9,200 bases of DNA from Prado023 sp036375875 (GCA_036375875.1 DASVBK010000180.1:1-9200), one strand, 5' to 3'. Numbered from the stretch's first letter, positions 1 to 6,541 are shown. The notes: a model not told the origin generated them from the sequence alone. Program-made: numbers and translations.

Positions 1-718
1 GGAGCAGGTCCGGGCGCATCGCGCGGGTCCGGGCGAGGGCCTGGTCGTGGCGCCATCGGGCCACCGCCGCATGGTCGCCCGAGGCGAGCACTGCGGGCAC
101 GGACCGGCCCTCCCAGACCGGCGGACGGGTGTAGACCGGACCCTCGAGCAGCCCCGCCATCGCGCCGGCGGCGAACGAGTCGTCGGCGTGGCTGGCCTCG
201 TTGCCGAGCACGCCGGGGACGAGCCGGGCCACCGCCTCGACCATCACCAGGACTGCCGCCTCGGCGCCGGCGAGCACGTAGTCGCCGATGGAGACCTCCT
301 CGACCACCACCGGGGCACCACCGACCTCGAGGCTCGCCGCCCAGTCGACGACCCGGGCATCGATGCCCTCGTAGCGCCCGCAGGCGAACACCAGCCGCTG
401 GTCGTGCGCCCAGGCATCGGCCATCGGCTGGGTGAACCGGCGCCCGCTGGGGGTGGGCACGACGAGCCGGACCGGGTGCGCGGGATCGCCCAGTGCCAGC
501 ACGTGGCGCAAAGCCTCGCCCCACGGCTCGGGCTTCATCACCATCCCGGGCCCGCCGCCGTAGGGCGCGTCGTCGACCGTGCGGTGCCGGTCATGGGTGA
601 AGTCGCGCAGGTCGTGCACGTGCAGCGTGATCAGGCCGTCGGCGATCGCCCGCCCGACCAGCGACAGGTGCAGCGGGGCGAGGTACTCGCCGAAGATCGA
701 GACGACGTCGATGCGCAC
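1..718 (-). CDS. trmD: tRNA (guanine-37-N1)-methyltransferase, 3' end beyond window
   Basis: TrmD transfers a methyl group from S-adenosylmethionine to N1 of G37 in tRNAs reading CNN/GGN-type codons, which prevents +1 frameshifting. The start is GTG at 718-716, with the Shine-Dalgarno CAGGAG six bases upstream inside the end of rimM. There is no gap, because the rimM stop is 721-719. The window holds 239 residues; the family is usually about 230-270, so only a short C-terminus is missing. Visible family features are the N-terminal MRIDVVSIFGEYL, the YGGGPGMVMKPEP stretch (about 53-65), CGRYEGID (113-120), the SPOUT knot SIGDYVLAGAE (143-153) and GVLGN followed by DDSF (about 169-182), which holds the conserved catalytic aspartate. 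The usual knot motif GGE reads GAE here (151-153). It is the last visible gene of the rpsP operon. Identification is near certain. Confidence 0.97.
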   Translation of the reverse strand, partial: MRIDVVSIFGEYLAPLHLSLVGRAIADGLITLHVHDLRDFTHDRHRTVDDAPYGGGPGMVMKPEPWGEALRHVLALGDPAHPVRLVVPTPSGRRFTQPMADAWAHDQRLVFACGRYEGIDARVVDWAASLEVGGAPVVVEEVSIGDYVLAGAEAAVLVMVEAVARLVPGVLGNEASHADDSFAAGAMAGLLEGPVYTRPPVWEGRSVPAVLASGDHAAVARWRHDQALARTRAMRPDLL

Positions 719-1261
719 CTAGGGCTCCTGCACCCCAGGCGCCACCTCGCCCGCGCCCTCCGCCAGCCCTTCGGGCAGGTCCACGACGACGAACCCGCCC
801 GGGACGTCGACGGTGGGGACCAGGGCCCGGACGAAGGGCACGAGCAGCTCGGGCTGCCCCTCCCGGGTGACCACCAGGAGGTCCTGGCTGGGCAGGTGCA
901 GCACCTCGCCGACCACGCCGAGCACCTCGTCGTCGACCGTCCGCACTGCGAGCCCGACGAGCGCGAGGTCGTGGTACTCGTCGTCCTCCCCGGCGACGAG
1001 ATCGACCTCCGCCTCGAGGATCACCCCGCGCAGGCCCTCTGCCGCCGTGCGGTCGGCCACGCCCTCGATGGCCAGGATGAGTCGACCGGACTGCCAGCGG
1101 TGCGCCGCCACGACGAGCTGCGGGGGCACGCCGGTGCGCCCGGCCGAGAACAGGATCGCCCCCGAGGCGAACCGCTCCTCGGGGGCGTCCGTGCGCACCT
1201 CGACCGTGACCTCACCACGGATGCCCTGGGCCCGGCCGATCCGGCCGACCACCACGCGCAT
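719..1261 (-). CDS. rimM: 16S rRNA processing / ribosome maturation factor RimM
   Basis: RimM binds ribosomal protein S19 in the 30S head and helps late small-subunit maturation. The 180-residue product matches the usual family length of about 170-180. It starts MRVVVGRIGRAQGIRGEVTV, the typical RimM N-terminal domain opening (GRI..A.GI.GEV). An acidic linker (AGEDDEYHDLALVGL, about 90-104) leads into the C-terminal PRC-barrel half, which includes LLVPFV and VVVDLPEGL. The open frame extends far upstream, but the ATG at 1261-1259 is chosen because it gives the family N-terminus. It overlaps the khpA stop by one base (TGATG). No strong Shine-Dalgarno is seen, so translational coupling to khpA is likely. 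The stop abuts the trmD start with no gap. A rimM-trmD pair is common in bacteria, which supports the call. Confidence 0.96.
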   Translation of the reverse strand: MRVVVGRIGRAQGIRGEVTVEVRTDAPEERFASGAILFSAGRTGVPPQLVVAAHRWQSGRLILAIEGVADRTAAEGLRGVILEAEVDLVAGEDDEYHDLALVGLAVRTVDDEVLGVVGEVLHLPSQDLLVVTREGQPELLVPFVRALVPTVDVPGGFVVVDLPEGLAEGAGEVAPGVQEP

Positions 1262-1527
1262 CAGTGCTCGTCGGAGTCCAGGAAGTCCACGCGGACGGGG
1301 CGGCCGCCGGAGATCGCGCTGACCACGGTGCGGATCGCCGTGGCGGTGCGCCCACCCCGGCCGATCACCCGACCGATGTCGTCGGGATGCACCCGAACCT
1401 GATAGGTCGTCGAGGACCCCCGCTCGCGCGGACCGCGCCGCGAGCGGGCCCGCACGGTGACGTCGTCGGGGTGCTCGACGATGCCCTTCACGAGGTGCTC
1501 GAGCGAGTCCTCGATCACGGCGCTCAT
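1261..1527 (-). CDS. khpA: KH-domain RNA-binding protein KhpA (YlqC family)
   Basis: This is an 88-residue single KH-domain protein. The nucleic-acid-binding GxxG loop is visible as GRGG at residues 56-59, in the context HPDDIGRVIGRGGRTATAIRTVVSA. The N-terminal EDSLEHLVKGIVEHPDDVTV (about 6-25) matches the helix-strand opening of the YlqC/KhpA family, whose usual length is about 75-90. In Firmicutes KhpA pairs with KhpB (EloR/Jag) and binds many RNAs, with effects on cell elongation. The role in Actinobacteria is less clear, but the position between rpsP and rimM is conserved. The ATG overlaps the rpsP stop as ATGA (1527-1524), and its own TGA overlaps the rimM ATG, so both junctions suggest coupled translation. 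An arginine-rich, serine-rich linker (about 26-40, RARSRRGPRERGSS) is longer than in many homologues and may add RNA contacts; that last point is inference. Confidence 0.93.
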   Translation of the reverse strand: MSAVIEDSLEHLVKGIVEHPDDVTVRARSRRGPRERGSSTTYQVRVHPDDIGRVIGRGGRTATAIRTVVSAISGGRPVRVDFLDSDEH

Positions 1528-2153
1528 GCCGAGGGGGTCGCCTCGGCGGACTCGCCGGCGGCCGCGTCCGGGGCGTCCTTGGCCTCGGCGGCCTCGGCGG
1601 TCTCGTCAGCACCTGGGGTCTCGGTGGCCTCGCTGGCAGCCGACGCGCCGTCGGTCACCTGCTCGGCCGCCTCGGCCAGGTCGTCGGCGCTGACCTCGGC
1701 AGCTGCGGGCTCGACGACCGCGGCGGCAGCAGGCACCTCGACGGGCTCCTGCGGGGCCACGCGCTCAGCCTGCGGCTTGGGCGCCTTGGCCCTCGAGGCC
1801 TTGCCGGCGTCCTCGGCGGACCGCACGGCAGCCTCGAACACCGCCTGCTTGTCGGCCTTCGGCTCGGCCACCTGCAGGGTGCCCTCGGCGCCGGGCAGGC
1901 CCTTGAACCGCTGCCAGTCGCCGGTGACCTTGAGGATGGCGAGCACGGGCTCGGTCGGCTGCGCGCCGACCCCCAGCCAGTACTGCGCGCGCTCGGAGTC
2001 CACCTGGATCAGGCTGGGCTCGCGGCGCGGCTGGTAGATGCCGATCTCCTCGATGGCCCTGCCGCTGCGCGCGGTGCGCGAGTCGGCGATGACGATCCGG
2101 TACTGCGGGTTGCGCGTCTTGCCGATGCGCTTGAGCTTGATCTTGACAGCCAC
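1524..2153 (-). CDS. rpsP: 30S ribosomal protein S16 with long Ala/Glu-rich tail
   Basis: S16 is a primary 16S rRNA-binding protein needed for 30S assembly. Residues 1-80 give a full S16 domain: MAVKIKLKRIGKTRNPQYRI, VADSR-like IADSRTARSGRAIEEIGIY, then QYWLGVGAQPTEPVLAILKVTGDW. The start is taken as GTG 2153-2151, since MAVKIKLKR is the normal N-terminus. Another in-frame GTG lies five codons upstream (2168-2166), just after GGAAA, so a five-residue extension is possible. Neither GTG has a well-spaced Shine-Dalgarno. After residue about 90 the protein continues for about 120 residues of low-complexity sequence: a short mixed-charge part (about 98-135), then an Ala/Glu/Asp-rich acidic tail (about 136-209). 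Actinobacterial S16 proteins often carry such tails (139-165 residues in total in the ones I recall), but 209 is on the long side. It is the first gene of the operon and overlaps khpA by ATGA. Confidence 0.96.
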   Translation of the reverse strand: MAVKIKLKRIGKTRNPQYRIVIADSRTARSGRAIEEIGIYQPRREPSLIQVDSERAQYWLGVGAQPTEPVLAILKVTGDWQRFKGLPGAEGTLQVAEPKADKQAVFEAAVRSAEDAGKASRAKAPKPQAERVAPQEPVEVPAAAAVVEPAAAEVSADDLAEAAEQVTDGASAASEATETPGADETAEAAEAKDAPDAAAGESAEATPSA

Positions 2154-2279
2154 TGTGGGTCGTATCACTTTCCGTGCTGGAGGTGGATCCGGCGGCGCAG
2201 GCATGGGGGCACCGGCGCGTGCAGGACCGCGTGGATCGCATCGACCGATGGTTGAGAGGGACCACGGACGGCGCGGGAC
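2154..2279 (-). other. Long 5' leader of the rpsP operon
   Basis: About 125 bases separate the inferred transcription start (near 2279) from the rpsP GTG. Nothing coding is convincing in the stretch. It is GC-rich, with one small self-complementary element (CATCGACCGATG, 2239-2250) and GC runs able to pair. Leaders of this length upstream of ribosomal protein genes sometimes hold autoregulatory structures, but I recognise no known family here. The span depends entirely on the promoter call. Confidence 0.35.
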
Positions 2280-2285
2280 CCGGTC

Positions 2286-2315
2286 ATTGTGCCATCCCGG
2301 CCGCTGATTGCTCAA
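2286..2315 (-). promoter_or_regulatory. Sigma70-like promoter for the rpsP operon
   Basis: On the minus strand a -35-like TTGAGC (2315-2310) is followed after 18 bases by a -10-like CACAAT (2291-2286), giving a predicted start near 2279. This is the only AT-richer patch between the winged-helix gene and rpsP and is well placed to drive rpsP-khpA-rimM-trmD. The -10 differs from TATAAT at two positions. The call is by eye. Confidence 0.6.
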
Positions 2316-2321
2316 AGACGA

Positions 2322-2363
2322 GCACGGCGGGTGGCTGCCACGGGCGGATCGGTGGCGCCGTGC
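2322..2363 (-). terminator. Possible intrinsic terminator after the winged-helix gene
   Basis: GCACGGCG (2322-2329) and CGCCGTGC (2356-2363) form a perfect 8-bp inverted repeat about 50 bases past the winged-helix gene stop. The interior contains a small GTGG/CCAC hairpin (2331-2341). In the minus direction the stem is followed by TCGTCTTT, a short U-rich stretch and about the best tail seen in this GC-rich window. The tail runs into the -35 of the rpsP promoter. The interior is long (26 bases), which lowers confidence. Confidence 0.45.
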
Positions 2364-2411
2364 CGCGTGCGGAGGGCTGCCGCCAGCCGGACCCCCCGGG
2401 CGCCCCGCCGA

Positions 2412-3665
2412 TCACGGCCCCGCGGCCACGACCCCCGCCAGCTGCGGGGCGAGCGCCCCGACGGGCTCGACCACGACCTCGCCCAATCCCAACCAGTCCG
2501 CGAGCGCCCGCAGCTCGCCGGCCAGGGCGGCGACCGCCGCGGCGCTGGGTTCGCCCTCCGGGTGCGCGGCACGCACCAGCAGCCGGGCCGTGGCCCGATC
2601 CGCCTTGAGGTCCACGCGGGCGACGAGCCGCTCGTCATGCAGGAACGGCAGCACGTAGTACCCGTGCACCCGCTGCTCGGCAGGGGTGTAGATCTCGATC
2701 CGGTAGCGCATCCCGAACAGCCGCTCGGTGCGCGGCCGGAACCAGACGAGCGGGTCGAACGGCACGAGCAGGGCGCAGGCCTCGACCCGGCGCGGGACCC
2801 GCAGCTCGGGCAGGGCGTAGGCCGTCGGCCACCCGGCCACGGCCACCTCGACCAGCGAGGCCTCGGCCACCAGGCCGTCGAGTGCGAGCCTGGCCTCACC
2901 CACCGGCAGCCGGAAGTGGTCGGCGAGGTCTGCCGCGGTGGCCACGCCCTGCGCTCGGGCCGCGACGAGCAGCAGCTGCCGGTGCGCCTCCCCGACGCCC
3001 GGGGTGGGGGCTTCGAGGACCGTGCGCGGCAGCACCCGTGCCGGGTCGGCGTACCGGCGGCGGAAGGCGGTGTCCCGCCCTGCGGACGTGAGGTCGCCGG
3101 CCCAGAACAGATACTCCAGCGCGCGCTTCACGCCCGACCAGTTCCACCCCCAGTGCTCCCTGGCGCGCGGCTCCTCGTGCTCGATGACCCGCTCCACGTC
3201 CGCCGCGCTCATCGGTCCGTGCGTGCGCACGACCGTGGCCACCTCGGCGACCAGCTCCGGCTGCTCCTTCGCGATGCGCACCATGCCGCCCCAGGCGTCG
3301 GCGTGGGCCCGTTCCATCCGCCAGCGCAGGAACGGCTGCAGCTCCACGGGCAGCAGCGCGGCCTCGTGCCCCCAGTACTCGAAGAGCCTGCGCGGCGCCC
3401 TGCCTGCCGCGCCGTCGAGCAACCCGCGGTCGTAGCCGCCGAGCCTGGAGAACGCCGGCAGGTAGTGCGCCCGGGTGAGCACGTTCACCGAGTCGATCTG
3501 GACGACCCCGAGCCGACGCACGACGTCGACGACCTGCCGGCTGGTCGGGGGCCCGGACGGCCGGCCGCGGCCGAAGCCCTGGGCGGCCAAGGCCACGCGC
3601 CTGGCCTCAGGCAGGCTCAGGCTGGTGCGCGGACGGCGGCTCACGCGCACCGGGGGATGCGACAC
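2412..3665 (-). CDS. Winged-helix DNA glycosylase, YcaQ/AlkX-like (HTH_42 family)
   Basis: This 417-residue protein belongs to the winged helix DNA-binding (HTH_42) superfamily. The opening LSLPEARRVALAAQGF (about 16-31) and LGVVQIDSVNVLTRAHYLPAFSRLG (about 52-76) are typical. Q56-I57-D58 fits the QxD catalytic motif described for E. coli YcaQ (AlkX), which unhooks interstrand cross-links and excises N7-alkylpurines; the relatives of AlkZ have QxQ instead. Further family signatures are FEYWGHEAALLP (about 94-105), the W-rich WGWNWSGVKRALEYLFWAG segment, LVPFDPLVWFRPRTERLFGMRYRIEIYTPAEQRVHGYYVLPFL and the C-terminal DLKADR. The length is close to that of E. coli YcaQ. The GTG start (3665-3663) lies nine bases after the ffh stop with no clear Shine-Dalgarno, so co-transcription with ffh is likely. 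GTG codons a few residues downstream are alternatives. Family membership is firm; the glycosylase activity is inferred from the motif. Confidence 0.88.
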   Translation of the reverse strand: MSHPPVRVSRRPRTSLSLPEARRVALAAQGFGRGRPSGPPTSRQVVDVVRRLGVVQIDSVNVLTRAHYLPAFSRLGGYDRGLLDGAAGRAPRRLFEYWGHEAALLPVELQPFLRWRMERAHADAWGGMVRIAKEQPELVAEVATVVRTHGPMSAADVERVIEHEEPRAREHWGWNWSGVKRALEYLFWAGDLTSAGRDTAFRRRYADPARVLPRTVLEAPTPGVGEAHRQLLLVAARAQGVATAADLADHFRLPVGEARLALDGLVAEASLVEVAVAGWPTAYALPELRVPRRVEACALLVPFDPLVWFRPRTERLFGMRYRIEIYTPAEQRVHGYYVLPFLHDERLVARVDLKADRATARLLVRAAHPEGEPSAAAVAALAGELRALADWLGLGEVVVEPVGALAPQLAGVVAAGP

Positions 3666-3674
3666 TGGAGCCGG

Positions 3675-5276
3675 CTAGTTCAGCAGGTCCTTGAACGCCG
3701 GCGGCAGGTCACCGAGCTTGCCCAGGGCGTCCGGGTCCAGCGCCGAGGGGTCGAAGGCCGCGGGGTCGAAGCCCTCGAGCCCGGCGGGCAGGCCGGCAGG
3801 CGCTGCCGCAGCCGCCGCCTCCTCCTGCGCGCGCTTGGCAGGGTTGCCCGAGCGGCCCTTCTTGGCGGCCTTCCCCCGTGGCTGCTGCGCCACCGCCGAA
3901 CGGCCCTTGGCCTTCTTCGACCCGCCCACGCCCGGCATCCCGGGCATCCCCATGCCCGAGCGCATCTGGCGCATCATCTTCTGGGCGTCGAGGAACCGCT
4001 CGACCAGGTTGTTCACCTCGCTGACCTGGACCCCCGAGCCCCGGGCGATGCGGGCCCGCCGCGAGCCGTTGAGCAGCTTGACGTCGGCCCGCTCGCCGGG
4101 CGTCATCGACTGGATGATCGCCTGCACGCGGTCGATCTCGCGCTCGTCGAGGTTCTCGATCTGGTCGCGGATCTCGCCCATGCCGGGCAGCATCCCGAGC
4201 AGCTTGCCCAGCGAGCCCATCTTGCGCAGGGCCTGCATCTGGCTCAGGAAGTCGTCGAGGGTGAAGTCCTCGCCGGCCAGCACCTTGCCGGCCATCTTCT
4301 CGGCTTCCTTGGCGTCGAACGCCTTCTCGGCCTGCTCGATCAGGGTCAGCACGTCGCCCATGTCGAGGATGCGCGAGGCCATCCGATCGGGGTGGAACAG
4401 CTCGAAGTCGGTGAGCTTCTCACCCGTCGAGGCGAACATGATCGGCACGCCGGTGACCGTGACGATGGACAGCGCGGCGCCGCCCCGGGCGTCGCCGTCG
4501 AGCTTGGTGAGCACCACGCCGTCGAACCCGACGCCCTCATGGAAGGCCAGCGCGGTGTTCACCGCGTCCTGGCCGATCATCGCGTCGACCACGAGCAGGG
4601 TCTCGTCGGGCTGCACCGCGTCGCGGACCTGCCGCAGCTGGGCCATGAGCGCCTGGTCGATGGCCAGGCGCCCTGCCGTGTCGACGATGACCACGTCATG
4701 CTGGGCCACGCGGGCGAGGTCCACGCCCTCGCGGGCCACCGCCACCGGATCGCCCCACGTGGCCTGCGGGTTGGCGCCGGTGTTGCCGGGCTCGGGGGCG
4801 AACACGGGCACGTCCGCGCGCTCGCCGATGACCATGAGCTGGTCGACGGCGTTGGGTCGCTGCAGATCGGCCGCCACGAGCATCGGGGTGTGGCCCTGCG
4901 CCTTGAGGTGGACCGCGAGCTTGCCGGCCAGGGTGGTCTTGCCCGCGCCCTGCAGGCCGGCCAGCAGGATCACCGTGGGCGGCGTCTTGGCCAGCCGCAT
5001 CCGGCGGGTCTCGCCGCCGAGCAGGTCGATGAGCTCCTCGTGCACGATCTTCACGACCTGCTGGGCCGGGTTCAGCGCACCGGAGACCTCAGCCCCGATG
5101 GCCCGTTCCCGCACGCGCTCGGTGAAGTGCTTGACGGCGGGCAGGGCGACGTCGGCCTCGAGCAGCGCGATCCGGATCTCGCGGATCGTCGCGGCGATGT
5201 CGGCCTCGGACAGCCGGCCCTTGCCCCGCAGGCCCTTGAAGGTCGCGGTCAGCCGGTCGGACAGGGATGCGAACAC
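3675..5276 (-). CDS. ffh: Signal recognition particle GTPase Ffh (SRP54)
   Basis: Ffh binds 4.5S RNA and signal sequences emerging from the ribosome and delivers nascent chains to FtsY at the membrane. The 533-residue product has the N domain (MFASLSDRLTATFKGLRGKG, then EADIAATIREIRIALLEADVALP), followed by a complete GTPase: P-loop GLQGAGKT (107-114), DTAGR (199-203), TKLDGDARGGAA (from 257) and TGEK (285-288). The methionine-rich M domain (about 297-450) holds the finger loop MGSLGKLLGMLPGMG (353-367) and the RNA-binding NGSRRARIARGSG (403-415). A basic then Ala/Pro/Asp-rich tail follows, as in mycobacterial Ffh. GTG 5276-5274 is chosen because it restores the standard N-terminus; an in-frame GTG 11 codons upstream (5309) would add an atypical extension. 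No Shine-Dalgarno precedes the GTG, but a TAGAAT box does. The winged-helix gene follows after nine bases. Confidence 0.98.
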   Translation of the reverse strand: MFASLSDRLTATFKGLRGKGRLSEADIAATIREIRIALLEADVALPAVKHFTERVRERAIGAEVSGALNPAQQVVKIVHEELIDLLGGETRRMRLAKTPPTVILLAGLQGAGKTTLAGKLAVHLKAQGHTPMLVAADLQRPNAVDQLMVIGERADVPVFAPEPGNTGANPQATWGDPVAVAREGVDLARVAQHDVVIVDTAGRLAIDQALMAQLRQVRDAVQPDETLLVVDAMIGQDAVNTALAFHEGVGFDGVVLTKLDGDARGGAALSIVTVTGVPIMFASTGEKLTDFELFHPDRMASRILDMGDVLTLIEQAEKAFDAKEAEKMAGKVLAGEDFTLDDFLSQMQALRKMGSLGKLLGMLPGMGEIRDQIENLDEREIDRVQAIIQSMTPGERADVKLLNGSRRARIARGSGVQVSEVNNLVERFLDAQKMMRQMRSGMGMPGMPGVGGSKKAKGRSAVAQQPRGKAAKKGRSGNPAKRAQEEAAAAAAPAGLPAGLEGFDPAAFDPSALDPDALGKLGDLPPAFKDLLN

Positions 5277-5284
5277 GGGGCAGG

Positions 5285-5290
5285 ATTCTA
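5285..5290 (-). promoter_or_regulatory. -10 box TAGAAT just upstream of ffh
   Basis: TAGAAT (5290-5285, minus strand) matches the actinobacterial -10 consensus TANNNT. Eight bases separate it from the ffh GTG, so transcription would start at or very near the start codon and give a leaderless mRNA. That would explain the missing Shine-Dalgarno. No TTGACA-like -35 is seen; the expected position falls in a repeated GGGTGGACC element. Confidence 0.5.
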
Positions 5291-5302
5291 CCGGGGAGTC
5301 GC

Positions 5303-5336
5303 GGTCCACCCTCCCGGCGCGATCGCGGGTCCACCC
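5303..5336 (-). repeat. Two direct copies of GGGTGGACC, 25 bp apart, upstream of ffh
   Basis: The minus-strand nonamer GGGTGGACC occurs at 5311-5303 and again at 5336-5328, with starts 25 bp apart. The proximal copy covers the expected -35 region of the ffh promoter. Between them lies the palindrome CGCGATCGCG (5318-5327). The arrangement could bind a regulator, or it may be chance in a GC-rich spacer. Confidence 0.4.
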
Positions 5337-5341
5337 CCGAG

Positions 5342-5371
5342 GCGACCGACGCCAGGGCCGACGGGGGTCGC
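5342..5371 (-). terminator. Weak hairpin just after the flippase-like gene
   Basis: GCGACC (5342-5347) and GGTCGC (5366-5371) form a 6-bp stem around an 18-base GC-rich interior, starting two bases past the stop at 5374. No U-tract follows in the minus direction, so it is at best a non-canonical terminator or an mRNA 3' end stabiliser. Confidence 0.25.
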
Positions 5372-5373
5372 GC

Positions 5374-6516
5374 TCAGCCCTGCGCCGCCCGCGCCGCTCG
5401 CCCGACCCGGGCCTGGGCGCCCCGCCAGTAGACGAAGGTGACGATGCCCAGGCAGACCTGCGGGACCCACGAGCAGGCCCGCCAGACCAGGGTGGCGGCG
5501 ACGGCCTGCTCGTTGGTGAGCCCGAAGGTCGTGAGCAGCGCGATCAGGGCCGCGTCGACGGTGCCCAGCCCGCCCGGGGTGACCGGGATCATGCTGGCCA
5601 TCCGGGAGATCGCGAAGGCGGCGAAGGCACCGGCCAGGGTCAACGAGGTCGGGGCGTCGCCGAGCACGCCCTGGATCGCGAACCACAGGACCGCGAACTG
5701 GGCCAGGATCACCAGGTAGTTCGAGACGGTGACCCAGCGCCAGCGTCCGAAGACCACGTCCTTGGTGCTGGTGCGCAGGTCGACGGCCATGCCGACGGCA
5801 TCGATCGGGTTGGGGCGTCGGCGGTTGACGGGGGCGAGCATCCGGTTGCCGAGCTCGCCCACCTTGTGTGCCGACTGCTCGCTGCGCAGGATCAGCCACA
5901 GGACGACGATCGTGGCCACGGTGGCCGCGATGCCGGCCAGCGCGACCCAGACCCACTGGGACTGCACCTGGCCGGTGGTCAGCGCGGCGACCAGGCCGAA
6001 CACCGGCAGCGTGAGCGTCATCAGCAGGCTCCAGAGGCTGGTGACCGCGATACCCGCGGTGGCTGCCGCCACGGGGACCGAGTAGCTGGAGAGCATGGCG
6101 AACTGGATCGCCAGGCCGAAGGCGCCGCCGGCCGGGATGGTGTTGCTGATCATGAAGGAGGTCTGCCGGATGACGAAGGCAGGCTTGTACGGCAACCCCG
6201 GGATCGCCGCCTGGTAGGGCCAGACGTACACCCCGAGCATGACGAGCACGCTGATGCCGATCGCGACGAGTGCCGCCGGGGTCATCCCCTGGATCTCCGC
6301 CCAGGCGTCGGCGTAGCTGCCGAACTTCGGGATCAGACCCACGAAGATGATCACCAGGACGACGATGGTGACGATCGCGCCGATGATGGTCTTGCGCTTG
6401 TCCAGCGCGGAGGACGCATCGGTGGTGTCGACCGCCTTGAGGCGTCCGATCACCAGCGGCGCCGCTGGCTCATCAGGCGGGACCTCGGTGGTTCCGGGGT
6501 CAGGGGGCTTGGTCAT
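5374..6516 (-). CDS. UPF0104 / LPG-synthase-TM family integral membrane protein (flippase-like)
   Basis: This is a 380-residue polytopic membrane protein. A soluble, proline- and acid-rich N-terminus (1-42) precedes about eight hydrophobic segments, roughly at 43-62, 79-100, 117-143, 148-178, 187-210, 260-283, 291-310 and 318-365 (the last probably two). The family signatures are SFMISNTIPAGGAFGLAIQFAML (about 120-142) and SMIPVTPGGLGTVDAALIALL (about 308-328). The second is the conserved PxxPGGxGxxE/D motif of PF03706, the transmembrane domain seen in MprF, AglD and YbhN. MprF-type proteins flip lysyl-phosphatidylglycerol; here there is no aminoacyltransferase domain, so the substrate is unknown, and lipid or lipid-linked glycan translocation is only a guess. 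The ATG at 6516-6514 has no strong Shine-Dalgarno, only GGGG about nine bases upstream. The small gene upstream ends 25 bases before it, so the two are probably one transcript. Confidence 0.88.
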   Translation of the reverse strand: MTKPPDPGTTEVPPDEPAAPLVIGRLKAVDTTDASSALDKRKTIIGAIVTIVVLVIIFVGLIPKFGSYADAWAEIQGMTPAALVAIGISVLVMLGVYVWPYQAAIPGLPYKPAFVIRQTSFMISNTIPAGGAFGLAIQFAMLSSYSVPVAAATAGIAVTSLWSLLMTLTLPVFGLVAALTTGQVQSQWVWVALAGIAATVATIVVLWLILRSEQSAHKVGELGNRMLAPVNRRRPNPIDAVGMAVDLRTSTKDVVFGRWRWVTVSNYLVILAQFAVLWFAIQGVLGDAPTSLTLAGAFAAFAISRMASMIPVTPGGLGTVDAALIALLTTFGLTNEQAVAATLVWRACSWVPQVCLGIVTFVYWRGAQARVGRAARAAQG

Positions 6517-6541
6517 GGCAGCGCCCCAGGACGAACCCGGA

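Noticed and set aside
47..1402. Plus-strand open frame of 451 codons at the left end
   Set aside because: Shadow of trmD, rimM and khpA, which are certain from conserved motifs.
1563..1610. CTCGGCGG-type repeats in the rpsP tail considered as a regulatory repeat
   Set aside because: They are codon-level repeats of the Ala/Glu-rich tail, in frame throughout, and need no other explanation.
719..1612. A 297-residue version of RimM starting inside rpsP
   Set aside because: Residues before MRVVVGRIG are the out-of-frame reading of khpA and the rpsP end; the family N-terminus fixes the start at 1261.
4743..4793. Apparent insertion in the Ffh G domain (GNTGANPQATWGDPV)
   Set aside because: Mycobacterial Ffh, as I recall it, has a loop of similar length and Gly/Pro character at this place, so it looks like an actinobacterial feature rather than a novelty.
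2289..5441. Plus-strand open frame of 1050 codons opposite the winged-helix gene and ffh
   Set aside because: It is the antisense shadow of two clearly recognisable minus-strand genes. The translation is His/Arg/Pro/Gly-rich and has no domain; such frames are common in very GC-rich DNA.
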